Shown here one piece after another: positions 51,075 through 60,201 of a DNA stretch of 64,000 bases. Numbering within the stretch: the stretch's first letter is position 1; the number at the start of each line of letters is the position of its first letter. The notes below the pieces were generated by a model. That model was not told the DNA's origin and ran no database searches. It saw only the letters and a list, made by a program, of their open reading frames with translations. The DNA lies in the NCBI RefSeq assembly GCF_024168645.1, contig NZ_JALJWF010000001.1, forward strand, positions 4,281,501-4,345,500, in the 5' to 3' direction. Position numbers and translations under genes: made by a program. This DNA is from Pseudomonas sp. GGS8 (GTDB lineage: Bacteria > Pseudomonadota > Gammaproteobacteria > Pseudomonadales > Pseudomonadaceae).

Positions 51075-51764
51075 TCACGCCTGCGCCGCTGTCACTGGCT
51101 GCTGCTCCGGTTTACGCAGTGCGGTCAGCCGTGAGCCCGTGTAGTAGGTTTCGCGAAAGAAGCGCCAGCGGCCGAACAGGTCGTAGACATGGGTGATGCG
51201 CCCTTGCTCCTGGTAGTCCATGCGGATGTGCATTTTCATCGCCTGGATGTTGCGGGTATCGCAGACGTCAACGATCTTGTTGCACCCTTTGGCTCGCATC
51301 GCATCCCAGAGTTTGAACTGGGCGTCCATCGATAGGCTGGTGCCGAAGTATTGAGGGATCATTTCACCGCCGAACTCGAAAAACTCACCGGGATTGACCC
51401 GGAACCAGCAGCCGTAATAGTGCCGGTCGAAGTAGTCTCTGGCGCTGCCCCAGATGAATCCGATGGCATCACCTTCCTCGTTCACGTACATGTGCCCGGT
51501 GTGTCCCTCGGCGGCGATTTCGGCCATGGCCTTGACGCGGTTGCCGTAATACTTGGTGAATGCCGTGGCGTTTTCCGGGGTGATGATCACCAGGCGCAGG
51601 CCCGAATAGGGCCGCAGATTTTGCGGCGCCACCGGGGTCACCAGGTCGCGCCCCAGCCATAACAGCTCCCGATGGAAGTACACGTAGCGCTTCCAGAGCG
51701 ACTGGAGTGTGTGGAGCAGGCCTTTTTGTTTGATGCGTTCGCGAAGCTTGTCGATGGCGCTCAT
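51075..51764 (-). CDS. GNAT-like protein of the exopolysaccharide operon
   Basis: The 229-residue protein resembles the GNAT/FemX-type acyltransferases (segments GHMYVNEEGDAIGFIWGSARD and DVCDTRNIQAMKMHIRMDYQ, the latter similar to the acetyl-CoA helix with an N-terminal beta strand). The P-loop-like RxxGxG is not clear, so activity is uncertain. It is the last gene of the minus-strand operon. The final 15 residues are variable. A role in modifying the polysaccharide is inferred from position. Confidence 0.65.
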   Translation of the reverse strand: MSAIDKLRERIKQKGLLHTLQSLWKRYVYFHRELLWLGRDLVTPVAPQNLRPYSGLRLVIITPENATAFTKYYGNRVKAMAEIAAEGHTGHMYVNEEGDAIGFIWGSARDYFDRHYYGCWFRVNPGEFFEFGGEMIPQYFGTSLSMDAQFKLWDAMRAKGCNKIVDVCDTRNIQAMKMHIRMDYQEQGRITHVYDLFGRWRFFRETYYTGSRLTALRKPEQQPVTAAQA

Positions 51765-51821
51765 GAAGTCCTCCGAGGCCGAAGCCAGGGTGTGGTGGGT
51801 AACGTTTTCGATGGCGAAAAA

Positions 51822-52634
51822 TCAGGATTTCAACGGATGCAGTACGGTCGAGTATTGCAGCTCCTCTTTGGACGCCCTCGGCACAACGGCATAGGACACC
51901 CTCGGAACACCCCCAAGACGCTGATCCAGCACTTGGCTCAGCGACTCGCCGGGGTTCAGATAGGCATCGCCAAAATCGGTGCCGATATGGATCGGATGGA
52001 CGACGATTTCCAGCAGGCCGTCGATAGGCATCGCCACGGTTCGCAGGTCGACCGGGGTGCATACGTTCTGGGCGGTCGCTCCGGACAAGCTGTTCAATCG
52101 ATGGTTGAGCAACGTCTTGAACACTCGCTTGGGCACACTCAAGTTGCTGCCCAGATCGCGCGCCAGTCGCACGGGCACCCCTTGGCGGGCGGCAAACCGC
52201 GCGACGATTTCACCGATGGGCCAGATGTTGTGCACATGTTGATGGGAATCGAGGTGGCTGGGGTGCAGGCCGTTGTCCACGCAGCGTTGCCATTGGGCTT
52301 CGAGTTCCTCCAGCACCGCATCGCGATCCAGGCGATTGAGCCAGAGACTGTGGCGGGGCAGGCTGAGGTCGAACTCACCCTGGCTGTCGCAAAATGTCGA
52401 GCGCGCTAGAATCGACAGGCTCAACGGCCGGCCATACGTGAGGTTGAAGTGCAGCCCGATCCGCCCCTTGAGCAATGGCTGCCGGGCCAGGACGCAGGCC
52501 GCTTCGAAGGCCGGCATGTTGGCCATGGCGGTCGCGGAGCTGATGACCCCAGCGTGGAAGGCACCCAGGATCACCGCGTTTTCGCTCGGGCTGAGGCCGA
52601 AATCGTCAGCGTTGACTATGACTTGGCGAGGCAT
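51822..52634 (-). CDS. YdjC/ChbG/HpnK family carbohydrate deacetylase
   Basis: The 270-residue protein has the metal-binding motifs of the family: NADDFGLS with Asp10 and Asp11, GLHFNLT with His62, and SHLDSHQHVHN with His131 and His133. Members deacetylate N-acetyl sugars or hopanoid precursors. Its first 29 bases overlap the end of the upstream gene, indicating translational coupling. In this operon it may trim N-acetyl groups of the polymer or lipid-linked precursor. Confidence 0.88.
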   Translation of the reverse strand: MPRQVIVNADDFGLSPSENAVILGAFHAGVISSATAMANMPAFEAACVLARQPLLKGRIGLHFNLTYGRPLSLSILARSTFCDSQGEFDLSLPRHSLWLNRLDRDAVLEELEAQWQRCVDNGLHPSHLDSHQHVHNIWPIGEIVARFAARQGVPVRLARDLGSNLSVPKRVFKTLLNHRLNSLSGATAQNVCTPVDLRTVAMPIDGLLEIVVHPIHIGTDFGDAYLNPGESLSQVLDQRLGGVPRVSYAVVPRASKEELQYSTVLHPLKS

Positions 52635-53847
52635 GGCTGCCCTCTCTTTCTTGTTCGGTGGGTGCAGCGTCTATAACGACAATAGGAGCCTGTATAGGTG
52701 TAAGCGTAGGAGCAACCAGCGTCGCTGCACGCCTGGCCTGCCAATTTTTTAACCAGGGTTTGATTCGGTGCCAGAGTCGCAGCGCCAGCCCCAAGGCGAT
52801 GCCGCTGGGACGCCAGGAGTAGAAACTCCAACGCCAATGCTCCAGTTGGCCGGTCATGCGTTCCAGGAGTTGATGGCTGGAGTTTTCCAGGCTGATCCGC
52901 GAGGCATCGACCCAGTGCCAGTTGTCGTCCAGCCCCCAGCGGATCCACTCTTCGAGCAGCACGCGACCGCTGCCCAGGTCGGCGTATTGCGGCAAGAACG
53001 CCAGGTTGTAGTCGTACAACCGGCCCTGTTCCAGCAAGCCGATGCGGTAGCTGATGCAGCGCCCGTCCAGTTCCAGCACCACCACCCGCACCAGTCCCTG
53101 TTCGGCGAGGGCGGTGAAAGCGTGCTCGATCCATTGTCGGTAGCGGTCATTGGTGAAAATCCCCACGCCTTGAAGGCCTTTCCAGCTCAGCGCTTCGACT
53201 TTGCCGAGGGTTCGCAACAGCGGCCTGATGTTGGCGGCGTCGGGGGTTATCCGCCGGACCTCGGCACCGCAGGCGGCGATGCGTTTACGCGCCCGGCGCA
53301 GTTTGTAGCGCGGGTCGCCGGACACTTCCTGGCGGTCGGCGTCGCTGATCAGGTGCACCGGCACCCGACAACTGAGGCGGCGTTCTCCGGTCGAGCTGTG
53401 GGCCATCCAGGTGGTCAGTGCACTTTCCTCGCCGATGGGTTCGGACAATTCATTGAGTTGCAACAACGCATGGGGCACACGACGGCGGATGATCACCAGC
53501 GCCTTGCGCATGCTCTCGGCATGGAGGCAGCTGAGCAGGGCCAGGCGATCGGTGAGGGGGTAACCGAGGTGATGCAATACTCGAAACGGTAGCCCGCCAA
53601 AGCGCTTCACGGACATCACCAGCGGCAGGCACAAGGCCAATTCATCGCCGTGCCAGCCGAGCAGCACGTGCAAGCGTTCCCCAGCGGCCAGTGCCTGTTC
53701 CGATGCGCGCAGCCAGGCGAGGGTGTTGAACGGCGTATGGTCCGTCACGCGCCAGCGCAACCCCTCATAGGCGGCTGTCGGAAAGTCCGGCGCGCACAGC
53801 GACGTGCGCCATTCGAATCGAGCCATCATAGGTTCAGGCCGCCGCAT
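52606..53847 (-). CDS. CelD/BcsL-like GNAT acyltransferase
   Basis: The 413-residue protein fits the GNAT_5 (CelD-like) acyltransferase family by the central region LRTLGKVEALSWKGLQGVGI, DRYRQWIEHAFTALAEQG and VVLELDGRCISYRIGLL (about 215-280). Such proteins acylate exopolysaccharides or precursor sugars. The C-terminal 60 residues are rich in Pro, Thr and Ala. ATGs at 53847 and 53829 are both possible; neither has a strong ribosome site. Confidence 0.75.
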   Translation of the reverse strand: MRRPEPMMARFEWRTSLCAPDFPTAAYEGLRWRVTDHTPFNTLAWLRASEQALAAGERLHVLLGWHGDELALCLPLVMSVKRFGGLPFRVLHHLGYPLTDRLALLSCLHAESMRKALVIIRRRVPHALLQLNELSEPIGEESALTTWMAHSSTGERRLSCRVPVHLISDADRQEVSGDPRYKLRRARKRIAACGAEVRRITPDAANIRPLLRTLGKVEALSWKGLQGVGIFTNDRYRQWIEHAFTALAEQGLVRVVVLELDGRCISYRIGLLEQGRLYDYNLAFLPQYADLGSGRVLLEEWIRWGLDDNWHWVDASRISLENSSHQLLERMTGQLEHWRWSFYSWRPSGIALGLALRLWHRIKPWLKNWQARRAATLVAPTLTPIQAPIVVIDAAPTEQEREGSHASPSHSQR

Positions 53848-53860
53848 AACTCATGGACGT

Positions 53861-55780
53861 TCATGAGGCGCTCCAGCTAAGGGCGAACAGGGTTTGCCCA
53901 GGCAGATCGAAGCTGACGCGACCGTCCTGACAGTTGAATTTGCCTTCGCGACTGCGGCTGTCGGCACCGAAATACACCAGCACTCCCTTGGTCAGCGGGC
54001 ATCTCGCCCCGGCCAGATCGACACGCTGCAAGCGCGCCCCCTTATTGACGCCCAACAGGCTGCGTTGGCGCTCGGTGGCCATCGCCAGCACGTCGACTTC
54101 GAAGGCGTCGTTGTCCAGGCGCATGACGTTTTTCAGCCAGTGCTGCCGGATGAATTGTTGGGCCAGGCCCACCGGTTTGAGCTCGAAACGATCGCCACCC
54201 AGCACCCGCACCATGCCTTTGGGGTAGTTCGGTTCGTCGGCAGCCTGGAACCAGTTGAGCATGTCCAGCAACCCGTCCTGCGCCGAGTTGATGACCACCG
54301 AGGCCCACCACAGCGAAGTGAAATGGGTTTCCTGATCGTAGGGGCTCAGGCTTGAGCCACTGGACAGGTTGGTCTGGTCCAGCAGCAAGGCCTTGCGTGG
54401 CCGACCCTTGGCATCGAGGCCCACCAGTTCGGCGGCGCGGCGCACGCTGTCGCGGTAGACCCGGGTCGCCAGCAGGTCGCGAACCATCCATTCATGCCAG
54501 GCGAGGGCGTCGATCTGCTCGCCGGATTCGGCCAGCAGGCGCCGTGCCCAGTCGATACCGCGCTTGTCGGCAGCATCGTCGGTGAACGGGCCGTTGACTA
54601 AGCGCGAACTGGCGGGCATCGCAATACGTATGCCGGCCTTGGCGTTGGCCGGGTCATTACGCACTTGCTTGGCCATGCTGTTGAAGATCGCCTGGTAGTT
54701 GGCGTAGCTCGAATAGTTGAGATTCGGCTCGTCGGCGAACGCGATGTAGTGGGTGCCGGTGCCACCGAGTGCGCGAGTCGCGGCGAGCCAGGCGTCGAGG
54801 CCGGCATTGCTTATGGTGTCGACGCGCAGATCGGCCTGGCGCTGGCTGCCGGCCAACAGCGTGATGTCCTGCGTGATGCCGAAGCGGTTCTGATAGAGCT
54901 GGCGGAACGCATCTTCGTAGTGCGGATTTTGCGCGGTGACGTCGACGAAACTGTAATAGGAGCCCGCTTGGGGCTTGAGGGCGTCGAGCGCAGTGAAACT
55001 GGATTGAGGCGGCAGTACGTAGGGCAAGTAAATGCCCAGGCTCGGGGTCGGGCCGAGGGTCTCTTTATGTAGGGTCAGCCGGGTCTGGCCATCGTTCTCG
55101 CGCAGCGGTTTGAGTTGCTGCGGGTTCTGGGCGAACAGGTTCGCCGTGCCATCGAGCCAGAACGCGACTTTGCCACTGCCTTGCAGGCGCAGGCGCCAGA
55201 CTTGCTCATCCCGGGAAACGGGCAGTTCCAGCTGATCGAATTGCCAATAGGCGCGATAGGGCTTGAGCATCAGCGACACTTGTTTGTTATCACCCACACG
55301 CTGCGCCTGCAGGGCGCCGACTCCACCATGAAACTTGCCGGCCAGTACCGCGTGCTCCCCCGGTGCGATTTTGAAATACAGCTCATCGCCGCCACGGGCT
55401 TCGGCGCTGAAATGCACCTTGGCCGGGGCGAATAACGCCACGGTGTGTTCGTCATGTTCGACGGTGTAGCGGCGGAAGCTGTAGCCCGGAATTTCCAGTC
55501 GATAACTGGCGGCACCCGGCGCCAGCGGCCAGCTCTGCTTGCCGCGGGTTTCACTGGCGGCGATCAGCCGTTCGCCCTTCAGGTTGCCATTGCCGTCGAG
55601 CAGGTACAGGTGTTCTTCATTGGCATCGGCCTGCCACGCCGGGACCCACTGGATGGTCAGTGTGTCGGGGCGATCCGCTTGCAGGTACAGGCTGCCGTCG
55701 CGGATGTCGGTCCAGCGCATGGGCGCCGCCTGAGCGCTCAATCCGAGGCCCAGGCTCAACAGCAGCATCAGGCGCTTCAT
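53861..55780 (-). CDS. Secreted glycosidase-like protein of the exopolysaccharide operon
   Basis: The 639-residue protein has a signal peptide (MKRLMLLLSLGLGLSAQA, cleaved before APMRW), an N-terminal beta-rich region (20-270) and a (beta/alpha)8-like region (about 280-560) with FADEPNLNYSSY, whose Glu resembles the acid/base of clan-A glycosidases, then ALAWHEWMV, and a C-terminal beta domain. I cannot assign a GH family with certainty; a relative of PslG-type endoglycosidases is possible. Its start overlaps the wzx stop by 4 bases (ATGA). Confidence 0.65.
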   Translation of the reverse strand: MKRLMLLLSLGLGLSAQAAPMRWTDIRDGSLYLQADRPDTLTIQWVPAWQADANEEHLYLLDGNGNLKGERLIAASETRGKQSWPLAPGAASYRLEIPGYSFRRYTVEHDEHTVALFAPAKVHFSAEARGGDELYFKIAPGEHAVLAGKFHGGVGALQAQRVGDNKQVSLMLKPYRAYWQFDQLELPVSRDEQVWRLRLQGSGKVAFWLDGTANLFAQNPQQLKPLRENDGQTRLTLHKETLGPTPSLGIYLPYVLPPQSSFTALDALKPQAGSYYSFVDVTAQNPHYEDAFRQLYQNRFGITQDITLLAGSQRQADLRVDTISNAGLDAWLAATRALGGTGTHYIAFADEPNLNYSSYANYQAIFNSMAKQVRNDPANAKAGIRIAMPASSRLVNGPFTDDAADKRGIDWARRLLAESGEQIDALAWHEWMVRDLLATRVYRDSVRRAAELVGLDAKGRPRKALLLDQTNLSSGSSLSPYDQETHFTSLWWASVVINSAQDGLLDMLNWFQAADEPNYPKGMVRVLGGDRFELKPVGLAQQFIRQHWLKNVMRLDNDAFEVDVLAMATERQRSLLGVNKGARLQRVDLAGARCPLTKGVLVYFGADSRSREGKFNCQDGRVSFDLPGQTLFALSWSAS

Positions 55781-57081
55781 GCCGATTTCCGTTGCAGCAT
55801 CTGAAGCATCGGTGCCACATCGCTGGGCAGGATGATCAGGGTTTGCCAAACCGGCACGCCGCTCAACCGGCAGTACATCACCAGCAGCGCGACGGTCACC
55901 GCCAGGTAGGCGATGGACGATGCCGCCGCGGCGCCGACGATGCCATACATCGGGATCAGCAACAGGTTCAGCGCAAGATTCAGCAGCGCGCCGAGGCCCA
56001 CCAGCAACGAAACCGTGCCGGGGCGATTTTTGCCCAGCAGGTCCAGGCGCAGGATGCTCGCATAGCAAAGACCAAGCAGCCCCGGCAGCAGCGCCAGCAA
56101 GGCCGGGTAGGCCGGTTGGTAGGCAATGCCGAACAGGGTGACGATCAGCCATTGCCCGATCACGGCCATGGTCAGGCAGGCACCGAGCATCACCGTGGCG
56201 GTCAGGCGCAGGGCCAACGGTGTCAGGCGTTCCATGCCTTCGTCTTGTTGCAGCAGGCGTTTCATCAGGGGTGTGGTCACCGCTTCCGGGACGATCAGCA
56301 GCAACTCGGCGGCAGCACTGGCCATGGCGTAATGACCCAACGCCGTGCTGCCGAGCAGGGCACCGATGAACAGGTAATCGGAGCGCAGAATCACTTGCTG
56401 GAACAGCAGGTCCGGATGGCTGCGGGCGCTGTAGCGCAACAGTTCCTTCTGGCTGGTGCGGTCCCATTGCAACGTCAAGGGTTGCGCTCGTTTGAGCCAG
56501 ACCCAACCGGCCAGCACCACCAGGCTGATGCCGGCCAGCCAACTGATCAGCGCCGCTTCCAGCGCGGCGTCTTTCCACATCCAGAACAGGGCGATAAACA
56601 GCAGCAGTGGCGCCAGCGATTCCACCAGCCGCAAGGCATTGAACGCCACCACACCGCCCGACGCGTTGTGCAAGGTCAACAGGCCGCTCTTGAGCACGGT
56701 CAGTGGCACCGCCAGCAGCAACAGCCAGGCGAGCAATCCCAATTGTGTGGTGATGTCGAGTTCGCTGCCGAACTGCCGCACCAGCGCCACCACCAGCAAC
56801 GTCAGCAAACCCGCCAGCAGGCAACCGAACACCAGCACCTGGCTCAGCAGCAAACCCATCGGTCGTTGCTTGGCCGCCTGATAACCCACCGCCGAATTCA
56901 GCCCGCCGCTGGTGGCGGCGCTGATCAAATCGGGCAGGGTACTGAGCAGCGCGAACAGGCCGCGCTCGCTGGGCCCCAGAATCCGCGCCAGCAACACGTT
57001 GCGCAGCAGCCGCAAGCCGATCATTGCCAGTTTGGTGCCCATGCTCAGGGCCAGGTGTTTGAGGTAGTGGCTGCGACTCAT
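55777..57081 (-). CDS. Oligosaccharide flippase, Wzx-like
   Basis: The 434-residue integral membrane protein has 12-14 predicted segments and the MATE/MOP-type N-terminus (RNVLLARILGPSERGLFALL). Wzx flips undecaprenyl-linked repeat units across the inner membrane. The ATG at 57081 forms an ATGA overlap with the deacetylase stop. Confidence 0.85.
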   Translation of the reverse strand: MSRSHYLKHLALSMGTKLAMIGLRLLRNVLLARILGPSERGLFALLSTLPDLISAATSGGLNSAVGYQAAKQRPMGLLLSQVLVFGCLLAGLLTLLVVALVRQFGSELDITTQLGLLAWLLLLAVPLTVLKSGLLTLHNASGGVVAFNALRLVESLAPLLLFIALFWMWKDAALEAALISWLAGISLVVLAGWVWLKRAQPLTLQWDRTSQKELLRYSARSHPDLLFQQVILRSDYLFIGALLGSTALGHYAMASAAAELLLIVPEAVTTPLMKRLLQQDEGMERLTPLALRLTATVMLGACLTMAVIGQWLIVTLFGIAYQPAYPALLALLPGLLGLCYASILRLDLLGKNRPGTVSLLVGLGALLNLALNLLLIPMYGIVGAAAASSIAYLAVTVALLVMYCRLSGVPVWQTLIILPSDVAPMLQMLQRKSA

Positions 57082-58091
57082 GGCCGGGCTCCGCGGTAGA
57101 TGCGCCACGACAGCAACTCCGGATTGCGTGCCGTGCGCTGGCTGATGCCGATCCGCGGCAAGGCCAATGGATCGTCGACGCCACGGTAAATCCCGCTGGC
57201 GGTGCCCAGGGCAAACGCAAAGTCGTGGTCGGCCACGTGTTCGCGCACGCGCGCATCATGGTCGCCATTGGGGTAGCAGTAGACCGGCAGCGGCCGGTTG
57301 CAGCCGTTCAACAGTGCATTGCGGCTGCGGCTCAATTCTTCATCCAGGTGTTGATCGTCAAGGCTGGTGAGGATTGTGTGACTGGCGCCGTGAGGGCCGA
57401 AGCGGATCAACCCGCTGGCTTCCAGCGCGCGCACTTGATGCCAGTCCAGGGCCTGGGGCAACGACTCTTCAGGGCATTGGCCGGTGAGCCGGTTCAGTTC
57501 GCCCGGCGGCAGGTTTTTCAGGCTTTGCAGAAAATGCAAAAGCGCCAGGCTACGGCGCTGCACATCCAGATCATCGAGCAGCACCGGTAACGGTCGCCCG
57601 ATCTGTTGCAGGCATTCAATCAAATGCATCCGGGCTTTTTCACCGTGGCTGTGCCACAGGGTTTCCCCCAGGCTTTCCCACCAGAAGCGTTGCCGGCTGC
57701 CGATGTAATCGGTGGAGAGAAAAATGCTCGCCGGCATCTGATACCTTTTCAGCAACGGGAAGGCATTCAGCGCGTTGTCACGCCAGCCATCGTCGAAGGT
57801 CAGCGCGACTTTGGGACGCTCCGACCTGGGCTCCGATCTCAGTGCGCCGGGTTGCAAGATCTCCATCAGCGGCACGCAATCGAAGTGTTTTTTCAACCAG
57901 AGCAGCAGATGGGCAAAGGCCTTCGGCCCGACGCACAGTTCATTGCGATGGGGCAGGTCGGCGGCGCGGTCATTGGGCAACACCCGGTGCAGCATCAGGA
58001 TCACCCCGGCACCGTGCAGTTGGTGACGGCCTACCGGCGAGTTGAGATAGAGCCAGCCACTGGTGCGTTTTAATAGTTGTTTGATCGCCAT
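57078..58091 (-). CDS. Polysaccharide deacetylase (NodB-type)
   Basis: The 337-residue protein has the NodB motif 1 TFDDGWRDNALNAFPLL (residues 98-114, metal and catalytic Asp), and motif 2 region HGASHTILTSL. It removes N- or O-acetyl groups. The N-terminus MAIKQLLKRTSGWLYLNSPV lacks a clear signal peptide, so it probably acts on the cytosolic side. It lies 12 bases before the GT2 gene in transcription order. Confidence 0.88.
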   Translation of the reverse strand: MAIKQLLKRTSGWLYLNSPVGRHQLHGAGVILMLHRVLPNDRAADLPHRNELCVGPKAFAHLLLWLKKHFDCVPLMEILQPGALRSEPRSERPKVALTFDDGWRDNALNAFPLLKRYQMPASIFLSTDYIGSRQRFWWESLGETLWHSHGEKARMHLIECLQQIGRPLPVLLDDLDVQRRSLALLHFLQSLKNLPPGELNRLTGQCPEESLPQALDWHQVRALEASGLIRFGPHGASHTILTSLDDQHLDEELSRSRNALLNGCNRPLPVYCYPNGDHDARVREHVADHDFAFALGTASGIYRGVDDPLALPRIGISQRTARNPELLSWRIYRGARP

Positions 58092-58103
58092 GGAGCGGTC
58101 CTT

Positions 58104-59240
58104 TCAACGATTTTGCTCGGGGTTCCACTGCGCGTACCGCTGTCCACGCAGGAACTGCCATAGGCCGATACTCATCCCGGCAAGGGTCACCAGAAAGAAT
58201 GCGGCGAGGCGAAAGGGTTTGGGCAAACGGTGTTGCACATCCAGCAGGCCGGCGACGGCCACCGCATAACCGAGCAGTTGCGCGATCAGGCTCAGGCGAT
58301 AGAAGCCATGTACGTTCCACAGCCAGAAGTTGCTCAGCAACAACGGCAGCAACAGGATCGGTACCAGGCGTCGAATCAGTTTGTGGCTGATCAGCGCAAT
58401 CGCATACAAGCCATGGCGCCAGGGGTTCAACAGTTCCCGACGCTGGGCCAGGCTCTGCAGACCGCCGACGGTGATGCGCAGACGACGGCGCCATTGTTTG
58501 TCGATCTCATCGACGCCCTGGTCGATCACTCGGGCTGTGGGCACATAGACAATGCGTTTGAGCGCCACTGGCGCGCAGGTACTGATAAAGAAATCATCGT
58601 TGACCTCCGCCGGCACGTTCTGGAACAACTCGCGGCGCAGGGCGAGCAGGGCGCCGTCGGCGGAGACCATGCAGCCGGTGCGATTTTCCACCCGGCGCAG
58701 CCAGCCTTCGTAGTGCCGATAAAGGCTGTCGCCCAGGCTCAGGCCCTTGCCCGTCACCGGGATCAACATGTGCCCGGCGCAGGCGCCGACCTGTGGGTCG
58801 GCCAGGGGCGCGAGCAACTGGCGGAGGGTGTCGGTCGACCATTGGTTGTCGGCATCGGTAAACACCAGAATCTCGCCCGTGCTCAAGGCGACGGCGGCAT
58901 TCAAGGTAGCCGTCTTGCCCTGACGGGGCAGGTCGAGCACGCTGATGCGCGGGTCGATGACCTTGTGGGCGCAGGCCACGGTGTCGTCGGTGGAGCCGTC
59001 GCTGGCCAGAATGATCTGTAGCGAACGCGCCTGATAATCCTGGGCGAGCAACATGCGCAGCTTTTCTTCGATGTACTGGGCTTCGTTGTGCGCGGCGATG
59101 ACGATGCTCACGTTCATCGGTTGCGCTGGCTCATAACGGCGCGCCGCAAACAACGGCGAGAGCAGTGTCAGCAGCAGCGGGTAGCCGAGCCAGGCATATA
59201 CCGGCAATAACAGGCACCACCAGAACACGAATTCAGCCAC
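58104..59240 (-). CDS. Family 2 glycosyltransferase with membrane segments
   Basis: The 378-residue protein has an N-terminal membrane helix (FVFWWCLLLPVYAWLGYPL), a GT-A domain with VSIVIAAHNEAQYIEEKL, ASDGSTDDT and FTDADNQWS (DXD-type Asp pair), then QWRRRLR (QxxRW-like) and two or more C-terminal helices. It polymerises or adds sugars at the membrane. The GTG at 59240, with AGGAG 8 bases upstream, is preferred to the ATG at 59258. It overlaps the previous gene by 8 bases. Confidence 0.87.
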   Translation of the reverse strand: MAEFVFWWCLLLPVYAWLGYPLLLTLLSPLFAARRYEPAQPMNVSIVIAAHNEAQYIEEKLRMLLAQDYQARSLQIILASDGSTDDTVACAHKVIDPRISVLDLPRQGKTATLNAAVALSTGEILVFTDADNQWSTDTLRQLLAPLADPQVGACAGHMLIPVTGKGLSLGDSLYRHYEGWLRRVENRTGCMVSADGALLALRRELFQNVPAEVNDDFFISTCAPVALKRIVYVPTARVIDQGVDEIDKQWRRRLRITVGGLQSLAQRRELLNPWRHGLYAIALISHKLIRRLVPILLLPLLLSNFWLWNVHGFYRLSLIAQLLGYAVAVAGLLDVQHRLPKPFRLAAFFLVTLAGMSIGLWQFLRGQRYAQWNPEQNR

Positions 59241-60201
59241 GGGCGGGTCTCCTGGCATTCCAACGACAAAGGCTCAGGATGAGCGCGGCACCCGCCAGGT
59301 GCAGACGCACCCAATGCAGGCCCCAGAGTTGCAGCATCAGGCGCAGGTCACGGTGTTTCAGGCTTTGCCGCAGGCTCTGGGCGAGCGCTGGCAGGCTGGT
59401 GACGAACAGCATGAATAGCGCCAGTCGGGGGAAACCGTTGAGCAGGGCGGATAGCGCCGTGAAATCCAACACCCAGGCAATGATCGACAGCATCGGGAAA
59501 CGCAGTAAGCGCAGATTCATGCCGTGGCTGCGCAGTAATTGCAGGTGACTGCCCTGACGCCAGAACTCCTTGCCCATCCATTCGCGCCAACTGCTCTCGT
59601 AACCCCAATGCAGGGCAACGCTCTGGTTGACGGACAACAGGCGTGCGCCGGAGTGGGAAAGACGCATGGTGAAATCTTTGTCTTCGCCGGTGCTCAGGTT
59701 TTCGTTGAAGCCGCCGACCTTGTCGAACCATGGACGACGCATCAACAGGTTGGAGCTGGGCAGCCATCGCACGGTTTTCACCGTTTCATCGTTCGGGCGC
59801 AACGTGCGGCGTTGCCAGGCATTGGCATACCACGGGGCTTCGGCCGGGGTGTGCAGGTCCAGTCCCAGGACGTCGACCTGAACCGCGGGTTGGATGCTCA
59901 ACAACAGCGTGAGCCAGTCTTCGGGCATCTCGATATCGGCATCGATGAAGCCCAGCCATTCGCCTGTCGCCATCGCCGCCCCGCGATTGCGCAAGGCGCC
60001 GATCCGCAGTCCGGGCAGCACCAGCACCTGCGCCCCGAGCTGGCGAGCGATGTGCGGACCCTGATCGTTGGAGCCGTTATCGACCACGATCAACTCGCAT
60101 TCCATCCCGGCAGCCTGCGCGGCTTTTTTCGCGGCAAGCAAGGTACGGCCGATGTGTCGGGCCTCGTTGTACATCGGGATGGCGATGCTGATGCGGTTCA
60201 T
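59233..60201 (-). CDS. Family 2 glycosyltransferase
   Basis: The 322-residue protein has a GT-A fold: ISIAIPMYNEARHIGRTLLA, ELIVVDNGSNDQG and LGFIDADIEMPEDWLTLLLS (DXD pair). Two C-terminal membrane helices (about 225-305) anchor it. The acceptor is probably the lipid-linked repeat unit. It overlaps the O-antigen ligase-like gene by 4 bases. Confidence 0.87.
   Translation of the reverse strand: MNRISIAIPMYNEARHIGRTLLAAKKAAQAAGMECELIVVDNGSNDQGPHIARQLGAQVLVLPGLRIGALRNRGAAMATGEWLGFIDADIEMPEDWLTLLLSIQPAVQVDVLGLDLHTPAEAPWYANAWQRRTLRPNDETVKTVRWLPSSNLLMRRPWFDKVGGFNENLSTGEDKDFTMRLSHSGARLLSVNQSVALHWGYESSWREWMGKEFWRQGSHLQLLRSHGMNLRLLRFPMLSIIAWVLDFTALSALLNGFPRLALFMLFVTSLPALAQSLRQSLKHRDLRLMLQLWGLHWVRLHLAGAALILSLCRWNARRPARG

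Noticed and set aside
53861-57268. Extended 1135-codon frame covering the glycosidase gene and antisense/out-of-frame part of wzx
   Set aside because: The first 500 codons are a shifted frame of the wzx gene. The signal peptide and ATGA overlap at 55780 define the true start.
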